From positions 1 to 64,000 of the forward strand of contig DASQNO010000118.1 in NCBI GenBank assembly GCA_035644935.1: 64,000 nt of DNA, read 5' to 3'. Shown here in pieces: positions 25,898 to 34,433 of this stretch. Below the pieces are notes generated by a model. It saw only the letters and a program-made list of their open reading frames with translations. It made no database searches and had not been told where the DNA came from. The DNA is from CADCVW01 sp035644935 (GTDB taxonomy: Bacteria; Pseudomonadota; Alphaproteobacteria; Sphingomonadales; Sphingomonadaceae). Within the stretch, counting starts at the first letter, position 1. Each line of letters begins with the position of its first letter. A program made the position numbers and the translations under genes.

Positions 25898-27008
25898 CGT
25901 TGTTACCTGAGGTGGCCGCTCGCGCGGCGTTGTCGGTGGTCGCCGCGCGGGCGGCGTGGAGCTTGAAATAAAGGTCGGCGACGCCGCCATATTCGTTCGC
26001 GCCGATCTCGCGGCCGGTCTCGCCGCGCTCGTACAGGGCGCGCGCCAGCGGGCGGTTCTCGAAGATCGGGATGCCGAGGCGGAAGGCCTGGCGCTTCATC
26101 GCCAGCGCGTTGTGGTTGCGGGCCTTGGCGGTGACGGTGGGCGCCGCCATCGTCGCCGCGTCGTAGCCCAGCGCCACCGCGACATGCTGCGGATTAACGA
26201 TCAGCATGTCGGAGCCGGGGAGCTTGCCCAGGTCCTTGGACTGCTGAACGAATTCGGCGTGCAGCTGCTTTCGCTTCTGCCGCATCCTGGGCTCGCCTTC
26301 CCTGTCCTTGGACTCGCGCGTCAGCTCGCTGCGGCTCATGCGCATCTGCTTGCTGTATTCGCGGCGCACCATGATCTGGTCGATGCCGGCGAAGAACAGG
26401 GCCAGCAGGATGAACAGCATCAGCAGGCGGGTGCCGACGCCCCGCATCGCGTCGGCAAGGCCGGCGGCGCCGTCGCCGTAGAAGCCCGGCGTCGTCATCA
26501 CCGACTTGACCACCAGGAACGTCACGGTGGCGTAGGCGGCGAACTTGACGACGTTCTTCAGCGCCTCCTTGAGCATGCGCACCGAGAACAGCCGCTTGAG
26601 GCCCTTGGCCGGGTTGATCTTGGAGAAATCGGGCTTCAGCGGATGTGTGGTGAAGATCAGCCCGCGCAGCTGCACCACCTCGAACAGCAAAGCGATCGCG
26701 ACCACCGTTCCGCCCAGCAGCAGGATGGGCTGCAGCGCCGGCCAGTACACGGCGGCCATCGTGGCGGTGGCGTGCTGCGGATCGGTGGCGCCTTCGATCC
26801 CCGCGCCCAGCGAGCGCCGCATCAGCAGCGCCAGCGTTTGCGCGACGCCTTCGCCGGCCACCGTCAGAAACGCCGCCAGCGCGAGCAGCACGCCGAAAAA
26901 GCCCAGGTCCATGCCGCGCGCGACCTGGCCCTTCTCCCGCGCGCGCTTGAGCTTAAAGGGGGTCGCCTCCTCGCTCTTGTTCTGTTCGCCGCCGCCGCCG
27001 TCGGACAT
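25872..27008 (-). CDS. flhB: Flagellar export switch protein FlhB, NPQH variant
   Basis: A 378-residue export switch. The N-terminal EEATPFKLKRAREKGQVARG and four membrane helices are standard. The cytosolic domain has YSKQMRMSRSELTRESKDRE and DREGEPRMRQKRKQLHAEF. The self-cleavage site, normally NPTH, reads N272-P-Q-H. The Asn-Pro scissile pair and the His are kept, but Thr is replaced by Gln. The C-terminal tail is Ala/Asn-rich. The ATG overlaps the fliR stop, and flhA begins inside the end of this gene. Confidence 0.95.
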   Translation of the reverse strand: MSDGGGGEQNKSEEATPFKLKRAREKGQVARGMDLGFFGVLLALAAFLTVAGEGVAQTLALLMRRSLGAGIEGATDPQHATATMAAVYWPALQPILLLGGTVVAIALLFEVVQLRGLIFTTHPLKPDFSKINPAKGLKRLFSVRMLKEALKNVVKFAAYATVTFLVVKSVMTTPGFYGDGAAGLADAMRGVGTRLLMLFILLALFFAGIDQIMVRREYSKQMRMSRSELTRESKDREGEPRMRQKRKQLHAEFVQQSKDLGKLPGSDMLIVNPQHVAVALGYDAATMAAPTVTAKARNHNALAMKRQAFRLGIPIFENRPLARALYERGETGREIGANEYGGVADLYFKLHAARAATTDNAARAATSGNNDARQDAPQ

Positions 27009-27763
27009 CAGATAAGCGCGATCGCGGTTTCGAGCGCGTAGCGGATCATGCGCAGGAACAGGGCGCCCGACAGCGTAATCGCGATCGGCAGCACGATCAG
27101 CATCGCCAGCGCCTTGACCTGAAAGCCCAGCAGCAGGACGTTCATCTGCGGCATCGTCCGGCTCATCAGCGAGATCGCGATGTCCAGCGTGAAGAGCACC
27201 AGCATCAGCAGCCCGCCGGCGCCGAACGCCATCACGAATACCGCCGACATGTAGCCGGTGAGCGCGCCGAGGTCGCCGCCGATCCCCGCCGACCCCAGCG
27301 GCACCTGGTCGACCGACGCCGCCCAGATCGCCAGCATGTCGGCCGGGCCGTCCGTGGCGAAGAAGATCGCCGCCGCCGCGTAGGCGAACAGGGTGCCCGC
27401 CAGCGGCACCTGCGCCCGCGTCGTGGGGTCGAGCAGCATCGACAGGCCGAACCCCGCCTGGATGTCGATCGCCCGCCCCACCGTCTGCAGCGCGGCGAAC
27501 GCCAGCTGGAGGGCCAGCGACAGCCCGACGCCGAGCAGCAGCTCGCCCAAGGCCGTGACGAACAGGCCCGGCGCCCAGAAATCGGCGCGCCACGTCTGGT
27601 TCGGGTGGCCCGACACCAGCCACGCCGCCAGGCTGACGCTCAGCATCACGCGCACCAGAGCGGGGACGCGCAGCAGCGTGAACGGCGGCGAGAAGGCGAA
27701 CGCGGGCGCGATGCGCAGGCTGACCAGCAGCGTCGCCACGAACTGATTGCTATAGTCTTCCAA
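27008..27763 (-). CDS. fliR: Flagellar export gate protein FliR
   Basis: A 251-residue integral membrane protein with about six helices. Conserved features are LRIAPAFAFSPPFTLLRVPA near the N-terminus, GELLLGVGLSLALQLAFAAL and the AIDIQAGFGLSMLLDPTTRA segment. It starts 10 bases after fliQ and its stop overlaps flhB. With FliP and FliQ it makes the export pore. Confidence 0.93.
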   Translation of the reverse strand: MEDYSNQFVATLLVSLRIAPAFAFSPPFTLLRVPALVRVMLSVSLAAWLVSGHPNQTWRADFWAPGLFVTALGELLLGVGLSLALQLAFAALQTVGRAIDIQAGFGLSMLLDPTTRAQVPLAGTLFAYAAAAIFFATDGPADMLAIWAASVDQVPLGSAGIGGDLGALTGYMSAVFVMAFGAGGLLMLVLFTLDIAISLMSRTMPQMNVLLLGFQVKALAMLIVLPIAITLSGALFLRMIRYALETAIALI

Positions 27764-27773
27764 GGCCGGCCGC

Positions 27774-28043
27774 TTATCCGCCCAGCGTCGGGATGATCAG
27801 GTAGAGCGAGGTCGCGAAATTGGTCATGCGGCCCATCATCCACGGCCCGATCGCGATCAGCAGAAAGGCCGCCGTCAGGATCTTGGGGACATAGGTCAGC
27901 GTCATTTCCTGAAGCTGCGTCGTCACCTGGAACACACTGATCATCAGGCCGACGAGCAGCGTCGCGATCAGGATGGGACCGCCGACGATCAGGCTCTGCC
28001 ACAGCATGTCGTTCAGGAAATTGAGCGCGCGATCGGTTCCCAC
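27774..28043 (-). CDS. fliQ: Flagellar export gate protein FliQ
   Basis: An 89-residue protein with two membrane helices. The motifs GGPILIATLLVGLMISVFQV, TTQLQEMTLTYVPKILTAAF and GPWMM are those of FliQ. GTG 28043 is chosen because GGGGGGAAGCG lies just upstream and the length becomes the family standard; an ATG 11 codons inside would cut conserved residues. It is the first gene of the minus-strand run fliQ-fliR-flhB-flhA. A promoter should lie in 28044-28276. Confidence 0.92.
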   Translation of the reverse strand: MGTDRALNFLNDMLWQSLIVGGPILIATLLVGLMISVFQVTTQLQEMTLTYVPKILTAAFLLIAIGPWMMGRMTNFATSLYLIIPTLGG

Positions 28044-28276
28044 CGCTTCCCCCCGGGCGTACGGCCGGCACGCTCCGCGTAAGGGGGCGCGCAGTGCCAA
28101 ACGATTGATTGCAGGACGTTATTGGGCGTCCGCATGCTCGGCAATCGAGGGCGGGGGCAATTGCAACCGGTTCGGGCCAGTCTCCGCTGGTTGCGTCCGA
28201 AGTCGTGGAACCATTCCGGACCCGCCCCCGCGCGATGGCAGGTGCCAATCGCCGCATCAGGCGTCATAAGGCGCGC

Positions 28277-29404
28277 GTGCCGATATCCATTGAGCCTGCC
28301 GAACTGAACGCGGTGGTCGCCTGCTGCCGCTGGCCGCCGTCGCCGGCGCGCGAGGCGGCGGTGCGGGACGCGGCGGCGACGGCGCTGAACTGGGACCTGC
28401 TCGCCCGCATCGTCGCGCGGCACCGGGTGGAGGGGCTCGTCCACGATGCCTTACGCCGCGCGGGCGTGTCGCCGCCGCCCGCCGTCGCCGCCGCGCTGGC
28501 GGCCGCGGCGAGGGGGATCGCGCAGGAAAACCTCCGTTTCGCCGCCGCGTCCGTGCGGCTGAGCGCCGCACTTGACGCCGCCGCCGTGCCGCATCTGTTC
28601 GTCAAGGGCGTGTCGCTGGGCGTGCTCGCCTACGGGTCGCTGGGCCACAAGAAGTCGTGGGACATCGACCTGGCGGTCGAGCCCGGCGCCTACGGACGCG
28701 CCTGCAAGGTGCTGGCGGACGCGGGGTACGCCCAAGTCGAACATGAGGGCGAGGGCGCCAACAAGCACAGCGAATGGGCAGACGCCGCGCGCGTCACGGT
28801 GGAGCTGCACGCCAGCCTAGTGGACAACGCGCTGATTATGCCCGGCCTGTCGGTGCTGGGGCCGCGGCAGGAGGTCGCGGTGGCGGGTGGGGCCACGCTG
28901 CCGACGCTCGCAGGTGACGAGCTGTTCGCGTATCTGTGCGTCCACGGCGGCGCGCACGCGTGGTCGCGGCTGAAGTGGCTGGCAGACGTCGCCGCGCTGA
29001 TCGCGCCCGCCGACGAGGCGGAGGTGGCGCGGCTGTACGCGCGCAGCCAAGCGATGGGGGCGGGGCGCTCGGTCGGGCAGGCGCTGCTCTTGTGCGCGGA
29101 CCTGTTCGGGCGCGAACTGCCGCCCAAGCTGGAAGCGGCGCTGCGCGGCGATCCTATCGTACGCGCGCTGGTGCGCGCGGCGCGCGGCTCGATGACGCGG
29201 GGCGGCGCCGATGTCGAACTCGACAGCCTGGTGCTGGGCACCGTGCCGATCCACGCGACGCATTTCTTCCTGCAGCGCGGCTGGCGGTACAAATGGCTGG
29301 AGGCCCGGCGCAAGCTGGGCGGCGGCGGCGCGCTGGGGCCGGCGGCGCGGCTGACCGGCTGGCTGACGCGCCGCAGCCGCACCGCCGCCGCGCCGCCGGC
29401 CTGA
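28277..29404 (+). CDS. Nucleotidyltransferase family protein (NTP_transf_5-like)
   Basis: A 375-residue protein. The segment HLFVKGVSLGVLAYGSLGHK followed by KSWDIDLAVEP has the KG..L....YG......DIDL pattern of the putative nucleotidyltransferases found near polysaccharide genes. A later FFLQRGWRYKW is typical of that family's end. GTG 28277 is a likely start, but ATG 28235 is also possible; neither has a strong ribosome site. It is divergent from fliQ. Substrate is unknown; a role in glycan synthesis or modification is only suggested by the family. Confidence 0.75.
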   Translation: MPISIEPAELNAVVACCRWPPSPAREAAVRDAAATALNWDLLARIVARHRVEGLVHDALRRAGVSPPPAVAAALAAAARGIAQENLRFAAASVRLSAALDAAAVPHLFVKGVSLGVLAYGSLGHKKSWDIDLAVEPGAYGRACKVLADAGYAQVEHEGEGANKHSEWADAARVTVELHASLVDNALIMPGLSVLGPRQEVAVAGGATLPTLAGDELFAYLCVHGGAHAWSRLKWLADVAALIAPADEAEVARLYARSQAMGAGRSVGQALLLCADLFGRELPPKLEAALRGDPIVRALVRAARGSMTRGGADVELDSLVLGTVPIHATHFFLQRGWRYKWLEARRKLGGGGALGPAARLTGWLTRRSRTAAAPPA

Positions 29405-29473
29405 CGAACTGTTATCGAGCTTTCCGAGCTTTTTCAGAAGGCTTGCTAGTGAAACGGTAACGGGTGGCCGTGC

Positions 29474-29836
29474 ATGACGGCCCGCATGAAACGGCCCAAA
29501 CGCGCAAGCCTGAACGATGTGGGGAAGGACGGCGGCCTCGCCGGCTCGATGATTCCGCGCACGGCGCCGCGAGTCGTCGACCAGCGCTGGGAGAAGCGGT
29601 TCAGCGGTCTCGTCGACGACGCCGTTCTCACCGTGCGTGGCCGCGAGCGGCTGGTTCGCGTGATCAACATCTCGGGCGAAGGCGCGATGATCACCGCCGC
29701 GGCGCCGACGCTTCGCATCGGGGAGCGCGTGGCGCTGCGGCTGGCGGGGGACATTCAGGTCGAAGGCGCGGTGCGCTGGATCCGCGACGGGCGGACAGGG
29801 ATCAATTTCTCGACCCCGCTGATCATCGAGGACTGA
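29474..29836 (+). CDS. PilZ domain protein
   Basis: A 120-residue cytosolic protein. It contains both c-di-GMP motifs of PilZ domains: RWEKR (RxxxR) near residue 38 and NISGEG (NxSxxG) near residue 65. After them comes the beta-barrel GAVRWIRDGRTGINFSTPL. Binding of c-di-GMP is therefore likely. It ends four bases before the convergent tesA stop. Two more PilZ genes lie near 49 kb. Proximity to flagellar genes suggests motility control, but no partner is fused. Confidence 0.85.
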   Translation: MTARMKRPKRASLNDVGKDGGLAGSMIPRTAPRVVDQRWEKRFSGLVDDAVLTVRGRERLVRVINISGEGAMITAAAPTLRIGERVALRLAGDIQVEGAVRWIRDGRTGINFSTPLIIED

Positions 29837-29840
29837 AGGC

Positions 29841-30500
29841 CTATTCCCGCGGCAGTGCGCCCATCACCACGGGCAGCATGCCCGTCACCATGCGCCTGAC
29901 CCCCGCCGCGTTGGGGTGGATGTTGTCCGGCAGCACCAGCGCGCGGTTGCCGACCACTCCGTTGAGGATGAACGGGTAGAGCGGCGCGCCGTATTTGGCG
30001 GCAAGCTCCGGATAAATGGCGTTGTACGCGCGCATGAAGGTCGGACCGACATTGGGCGGCGCCAGCATCCCCGCGACCACGGTCTTGAGCCCGCGCCGCT
30101 TCAGTTCCGCCAGCATCGCGTCGAGGTTCTCGCGCGTCACCGCCGGCGACACGCCGCGTAGCAGGTCGTTGGCGCCCAGCTCCAGCAGCACGAGGTCCGG
30201 CTTGGTCTTCAATCCGTCCAGCGTCCACGCCAGCCGCGCACGGCCGCCCGTCGTCGTGTCGCCCGAAACGCCCGCATTGGTGACGAACGCGCGCACGCCC
30301 TCGCGGCGCAGCACGTCCTGCAGCTGCGGCGCGAAGCCCTGGCCACCGGGCAGACCGTACCCGGCGAACAGGCTGTCCCCGAACGCCAGCACGTGAACGT
30401 CGCGCGCGGTTGTCGGCTTGCCCGGCGCGGCGGCGACGCCCGGCGATGGGACGGTGGCGGCCATCAGCATCGCTCCCAGATAGACAATGAACCTGGGCAC
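29841..30500 (-). CDS. tesA: GDSL-type arylesterase / lysophospholipase TesA
   Basis: A 219-residue SGNH hydrolase, probably periplasmic. GTG 30500 gives a signal peptide (VPRFIVYLGAMLMAATVPSP); ATG 30470 is an alternative. The four SGNH blocks are seen: FGDSLFAGYGL (nucleophile Ser), a Gly in TNAGVSGDTTTGG, ELGANDLLRG (oxyanion Asn) and DNIHPNAAG (Asp and His). It hydrolyses acyl esters or thioesters. It is divergent from ybbA and ybbP, the same neighbourhood as tesA in Escherichia coli. Confidence 0.9.
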   Translation of the reverse strand: MPRFIVYLGAMLMAATVPSPGVAAAPGKPTTARDVHVLAFGDSLFAGYGLPGGQGFAPQLQDVLRREGVRAFVTNAGVSGDTTTGGRARLAWTLDGLKTKPDLVLLELGANDLLRGVSPAVTRENLDAMLAELKRRGLKTVVAGMLAPPNVGPTFMRAYNAIYPELAAKYGAPLYPFILNGVVGNRALVLPDNIHPNAAGVRRMVTGMLPVVMGALPRE

Positions 30501-31227
30501 CCCATATGCCCGCCTGACAGTGAACAATTCTTTCTCCTCATCTCCGGCCGATATTGTGATCGCCGCGCGGAATGCCAGCCTCCAGCTGGGCAGCGGCGAC
30601 GCGCGCGTCCTAATCCTCCACGGCCTCGATCTGGAGGTCGCGCGCGGCAGCCGGGTGGCGCTGCTGGGGCCGTCGGGTTCGGGCAAATCCTCGCTGCTGG
30701 CGCTGCTCACCGGCCTCGAGCGCGCCAGCGGCGGCACGATCACAGTGGCCGGCGAGGACTTCTCGACGCTCGACGAAGACGGCCTCGCCCGCGCCCGCCG
30801 CGGCCGCATCGGCATCGTGCTGCAGGCTTTCCACCTGCTGCCGACCATGACCGCGCTGGAGAACGTCGCCGTGCCGCTGGAGCTTTCCGGTGACCCGCAA
30901 GCCTTCGCGCGGGCGAAGGACGAACTCGCCGCCGTCGGCCTCGGCGACCGCCTGACCCACTATCCTGCACAACTGTCGGGCGGCGAGCAGCAGCGCGTCG
31001 CCATCGCCCGCGCCACCGCCCCGCGCCCCGCCATCCTGTTCGCCGACGAGCCGACGGGCAATCTCGACGCCGCGACCGGCGAGGCGGTGATGCGGCTGCT
31101 GTTCGCAAGGGCGGACGAGACGGGGGCCACCCTGTTCATCATCACGCATGACGAGCGGCTGGCCGCGAAATGCGCGCGCGTGCTGACGATGCGGGACGGG
31201 CGGATCGTGTCGGATGTGGGCGGGTGA
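30487..31227 (+). CDS. ybbA: ABC transporter ATP-binding protein, YbbA/LolD type
   Basis: A 246-residue ATPase. Walker A is GPSGSGKSSL near residue 61, the signature is LSGGEQQRVAIARA, and Walker B is ILFADEPTGNLD. The last is typical of the LolD/MacB/YbbA branch that pairs with FtsX-type permeases. ATG 30487 overlaps the divergent tesA start; GTG 30520 is an alternative that removes the overlap. The permease gene follows after a palindromic repeat. The probable role is envelope-lipid or lipoprotein handling. Confidence 0.9.
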   Translation: MNLGTPYARLTVNNSFSSSPADIVIAARNASLQLGSGDARVLILHGLDLEVARGSRVALLGPSGSGKSSLLALLTGLERASGGTITVAGEDFSTLDEDGLARARRGRIGIVLQAFHLLPTMTALENVAVPLELSGDPQAFARAKDELAAVGLGDRLTHYPAQLSGGEQQRVAIARATAPRPAILFADEPTGNLDAATGEAVMRLLFARADETGATLFIITHDERLAAKCARVLTMRDGRIVSDVGG

Positions 31228-31245
31228 GGGCCGGCGGCGGAGGTG

Positions 31246-31360
31246 AGCCCCTTCCCCTTGGGGGAGGGGTTGGGGTGGGGGAGTCCGTCCCCAGAAGGAA
31301 GAGTTGGCTCGCGCTGCGCTCTCGCCCCCACCCCAACCCCTCCCCTGAAGGGGAGGGGCT
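31246..31360. repeat. Long inverted repeat between ybbA and ybbP
   Basis: Arms of about 36 bases, AGCCCCTTCCCCTTGGGGGA onward and its near-perfect complement ending GAAGGGGAGGGGCT, enclose about 43 bases. The right arm ends one base before the permease start and contains its purine-rich GGGGAGGGG ribosome site. The same type of GGGGAGGGG-rich element is common between genes in this genome type. Confidence 0.8.
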
Positions 31361-33847
31361 TTGAGCCTGGCCTGGACCCTTGCTCTGCGCGAGCTGCGCG
31401 GCGGCTTGTCGGGCCTCCGCCTGCTCGCCGTCTGCCTCCTCCTCGGCGTCACTGCGCTGGCCGGGGTCGGCAGCCTCGCCGCCTCGCTCGGTGCCGCGCT
31501 CGCGGGCCAGGGCCAGGCGATCCTCGGCGGCGACATCGCCTTTTCCATTGCGCAGCGGCAGGCGAGCCCGGACGAGCGCGCCGCCTTCGCGCGGCTGGGC
31601 CCCGTGTCCGAAGTCGTCACCATGCGCGCCATGGCCGTGCGCCCGGACGGCGCCGACAGCTTTCTGGTCGAGCTCAAGGGCGTCGACGCCGCCTACCCGC
31701 TCTACGGCGACTTTCGCCTTGCTTCCGGGACGCGCCCGCAAGGTGCGCAGGTGGCCGTCGCTCCCGAACTCGCCGAACGCCTGTCGCTGAGCATCGGCGA
31801 CCCCGTCCGCATTGGCGAGGGGACCTTGCGCGTTTCGGGGTTGATCGCCGACGAGCCCGACCGGCTGGGGCAGGGGTTCAGCCTCGGCTCCACCGCGCTG
31901 GTCGACCCGCAGGGCCTGGCCGTCACCCGCCTGGTGCAGCCCGGCAGCATGTACGAGGCCGCCTACCGCGTCCGGCTCCCCGCCGGCGCCGATCCCAAGC
32001 TCGTCGGCGACGGCTTCGGCAAACGGTTCGAGGAAGCCGGCTGGCGCATCCGCGACCGGTCCAACGGCGCGCCGGGCACGCGCCGCTTTGTCGATCGCCT
32101 GGGCCAGTTCCTGACGCTGGTCGGGCTCACCGCCCTCGTCATCGCGGGCATCGGCGTCGGCAACGGCGTTGCGTCGTACCTGGATGAGCGCCGCGCCGGC
32201 ATGGCGACGCTGAAGGCGCTGGGCGCGACCAGCCGCACGATCTTCCTCACCTACTTCCTGACGGTCGGCGCGATCGCGCTGGCGGCGATCCTGGTCGGCC
32301 TGGCGCTCGGCGCCGCGACGCCCCGGCTGGTGGTCGCCTTCGCGGGCGACGCCCTGCCCATTCCGCCCCGGGGCGGGCTGTTCCCCATCCCCCTGATCGC
32401 CGCAGCCGCCTACGGCCTGCTGATCGCGCTGACCTTTTCGCTGATCCCGCTGGCGCAGGCGCGCGCCGTTCCCGCCGCGTCCTTGTTCCGCGGCGGCGTC
32501 GAGCGGCTCGCCCGCCCGTCGCGCGCGACGCTCGCCGCCGTCGCGCTCGCCGCCGCCGCCATTGCCGCGCTGGCGATCGGCACGGCGGAGGAGCCGCTGT
32601 TCGCCGCCGGCTTCGTGGCCGCGGCGCTGGGGCTGCTGCTGCTGCTGACGCTGCTCGGCGTGCTGATCCGCTGGACGGCCGCGCGCCTGCCGCGGCCCAA
32701 GGGTCCGCTCGCCCGTCTCGCGCTCGCCAATCTCCACCGCCCGGGCGCGCAGACCGGCCGCCTGGTGGTCGCGCTCGGGCTGGGGCTGACGCTGTTCACG
32801 ACCCTGGCGGTGATCGAGACCAATTTGTCGGGCCAGATCCGTTCCACCATCCCCGCCCGCGCGCCGAGCTTCTTCCTGCTCGACATTCCCGTGGCGGACG
32901 TGCCCCGCTTCCGCGCGGTCGCCGCTCGCGCTGCGCCGGGCAGCGACCTCACCGCCATCCCGTCGCTGCGCGCGCCCGTGGTCGCGGTCGACGGCACCCG
33001 CGTCGCCGACATGAAGGACATCCCGGACGGCGCGTGGATCCTGCGCGGCGATCGCGGCCTGACCTACGCCGCGACCGTTCCGGAAGGCAGCCGGGTCGTC
33101 GCGGGCAAATGGTGGCCGGAGAACTACAGCGGCCCGCCGCTGGTCTCGCTCGACGTCGAGGCGGCGCGCGCGCTGAACATCGGCGTCGGCGACACGATCA
33201 CCGTGTCCGTGCTCGGCCGCGAGATCGAGGCGGAGATCGCGTCGTTGCGCGAGATCAACTGGGACACGATGGGGTTCAACTTCGTCATGGTCTTCGCGCC
33301 GGGCACGCTGGAGAGCGCGCCGCACAGCTTGATGGCGACGGTGGCGATGCCGGCGGCGGCCGAAGCCGCGTTCTCCCGCGAGGTCGCGCGCGCCTTTCCG
33401 TCCGTGTCGGCGATCCGCGTCAAGGACGTCATCGCCAAGGTGTCGGACACGCTGACGCAGCTTAGCACCGCCGTTCGCGCCGCCGCCGCCGTTACCGTGC
33501 TGGCCGGCATCGCCGTGCTCGTTGGCGCGCTCGCCGCCAGCCGGCGCGCACGGACCTACGACAGCGTGATGATGAAGCTGCTGGGTGCCACGCGCCGCCG
33601 CATCCTGGGCGGGCAGGCGCTGGAATTCGGCGCGCTGGCGCTGATCGTCTGCGGGGTGGCGCTGGCGTTGGGCAGCGCCGCCGGTTGGTACGTCGTGGTG
33701 CGCGTCTTCGAACTGAACTGGGCGCCCGACTGGCTGGTCGTGGGCGGGACGCTGGCCATCGGCGCGCTGGTGACGCTGGCGTTGGGATTGCTGGGCGCAT
33801 TGCCGGCGTTAGCGGCGCGGCCGGCGCAGGCTTTGCGGAGCCTGTAG
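31361..33847 (+). CDS. ybbP: FtsX-like ABC permease, YbbP type
   Basis: An 828-residue membrane protein, the usual size for YbbP. The architecture is two FtsX units: an N-terminal helix (LSGLRLLAVCLLLGVTALAG), a periplasmic MacB-like domain, helices near residues 245-350 with LDERRAGMATLKALGATSRT, helices near 395-430, a second periplasmic domain, and a C-terminal helix set with RTYDSVMMKLLGATRRRIL. The start is TTG 31361, preceded by GGGGAGGGG inside a palindromic repeat. It probably acts with the upstream ATPase. Confidence 0.9.
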   Translation: MSLAWTLALRELRGGLSGLRLLAVCLLLGVTALAGVGSLAASLGAALAGQGQAILGGDIAFSIAQRQASPDERAAFARLGPVSEVVTMRAMAVRPDGADSFLVELKGVDAAYPLYGDFRLASGTRPQGAQVAVAPELAERLSLSIGDPVRIGEGTLRVSGLIADEPDRLGQGFSLGSTALVDPQGLAVTRLVQPGSMYEAAYRVRLPAGADPKLVGDGFGKRFEEAGWRIRDRSNGAPGTRRFVDRLGQFLTLVGLTALVIAGIGVGNGVASYLDERRAGMATLKALGATSRTIFLTYFLTVGAIALAAILVGLALGAATPRLVVAFAGDALPIPPRGGLFPIPLIAAAAYGLLIALTFSLIPLAQARAVPAASLFRGGVERLARPSRATLAAVALAAAAIAALAIGTAEEPLFAAGFVAAALGLLLLLTLLGVLIRWTAARLPRPKGPLARLALANLHRPGAQTGRLVVALGLGLTLFTTLAVIETNLSGQIRSTIPARAPSFFLLDIPVADVPRFRAVAARAAPGSDLTAIPSLRAPVVAVDGTRVADMKDIPDGAWILRGDRGLTYAATVPEGSRVVAGKWWPENYSGPPLVSLDVEAARALNIGVGDTITVSVLGREIEAEIASLREINWDTMGFNFVMVFAPGTLESAPHSLMATVAMPAAAEAAFSREVARAFPSVSAIRVKDVIAKVSDTLTQLSTAVRAAAAVTVLAGIAVLVGALAASRRARTYDSVMMKLLGATRRRILGGQALEFGALALIVCGVALALGSAAGWYVVVRVFELNWAPDWLVVGGTLAIGALVTLALGLLGALPALAARPAQALRSL

Positions 33848-33900
33848 TACGCCGGAGCACTGGTTTCGTTTCGATGATGCCGAAGCGTCGTAATTTCGAG

Positions 33901-33967
33901 TACCCCGGCGTAGGCCGGGGTCCAGTGACACGCTGGCACGACTGGGCTCCGGCCTACGCCGGAGCAC
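33901..33967. repeat. REP-like double palindrome, copy 1
   Basis: Two hairpins in tandem: TACCCCGGCGTAGGCCGGGG and CTCCGGCCTACGCCGGAGCA with about 25 bases between. An isolated half copy (ACGCCGGAGCAC) lies at 33849-33860. It precedes the GIY-YIG gene. Confidence 0.85.
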
Positions 33968-34005
33968 TCGACAATTCCGGGTCTGCTGGCGCAGATTGCC
34001 CGGCG

Positions 34006-34296
34006 ATGGAGCGGCCAGGCTATGTCTACATCATGGCGAGCCGGCGCAACGGCACGCTTTACCTCGGCGTTACGAGCAACCTGATCAAGCGGGCGTACGA
34101 ACACCGCTCGGGCGCGGTCGTGGGCTTCACTAGGACGCACGGATGCAAGCTGCTCGTCTGGTACGAAGTGCATGCGTCCATAGACGATGCGCGCCTGCGG
34201 GAGCTGCGCATGAAGAGCTGGCGCCGGGGGTGGAAGATGAAGCTGGTCGACGCGATGAACCCGGAGTGGGGTGATCTCTACCCCAGCTTGTTCTGA
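34006..34296 (+). CDS. GIY-YIG nuclease-domain protein
   Basis: A 96-residue single-domain protein. GYVYIMASRRNGTLYLGVTS carries the GIY-YIG strands as GYVYI and LYLGV, followed by LIKRAYEHRSG with the conserved Arg. It belongs to the small UvrC-like putative endonuclease group. The start is ATG 34006; a longer frame upstream runs through a palindrome and the end of ybbP. It lies between palindrome copies 1 and 2, with copy 3 beyond. A role with these repeats is speculation. Confidence 0.85.
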   Translation: MERPGYVYIMASRRNGTLYLGVTSNLIKRAYEHRSGAVVGFTRTHGCKLLVWYEVHASIDDARLRELRMKSWRRGWKMKLVDAMNPEWGDLYPSLF

Positions 34297-34313
34297 GTGG
34301 CTCGAGTGTGTCG

Positions 34314-34380
34314 TACCCCGGCGTAGGCCGGGGTCCAGCGACCAGATGGTACGACTGGGCTCCGGCCTACGCCGGAGCAC
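34314..34380. repeat. REP-like double palindrome, copy 2
   Basis: Same organisation as copy 1 with TACCCCGGCGTAGGCCGGGG and CTCCGGCCTACGCCGGAGCA; only the spacer between the hairpins differs. It begins 17 bases after the GIY-YIG stop. Confidence 0.85.
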
Positions 34381-34433
34381 GCTGAGCTGGTTGCTCCGAC
34401 GACGTGGATACGCGGTCGATCCATGATCTCGAG

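Noticed and set aside
31142..33325. 727-codon open frame on the minus strand opposite ybbP
   Set aside because: Composition is Arg/Gln/Gly-rich without domains, while the plus strand encodes a clear FtsX-type permease.
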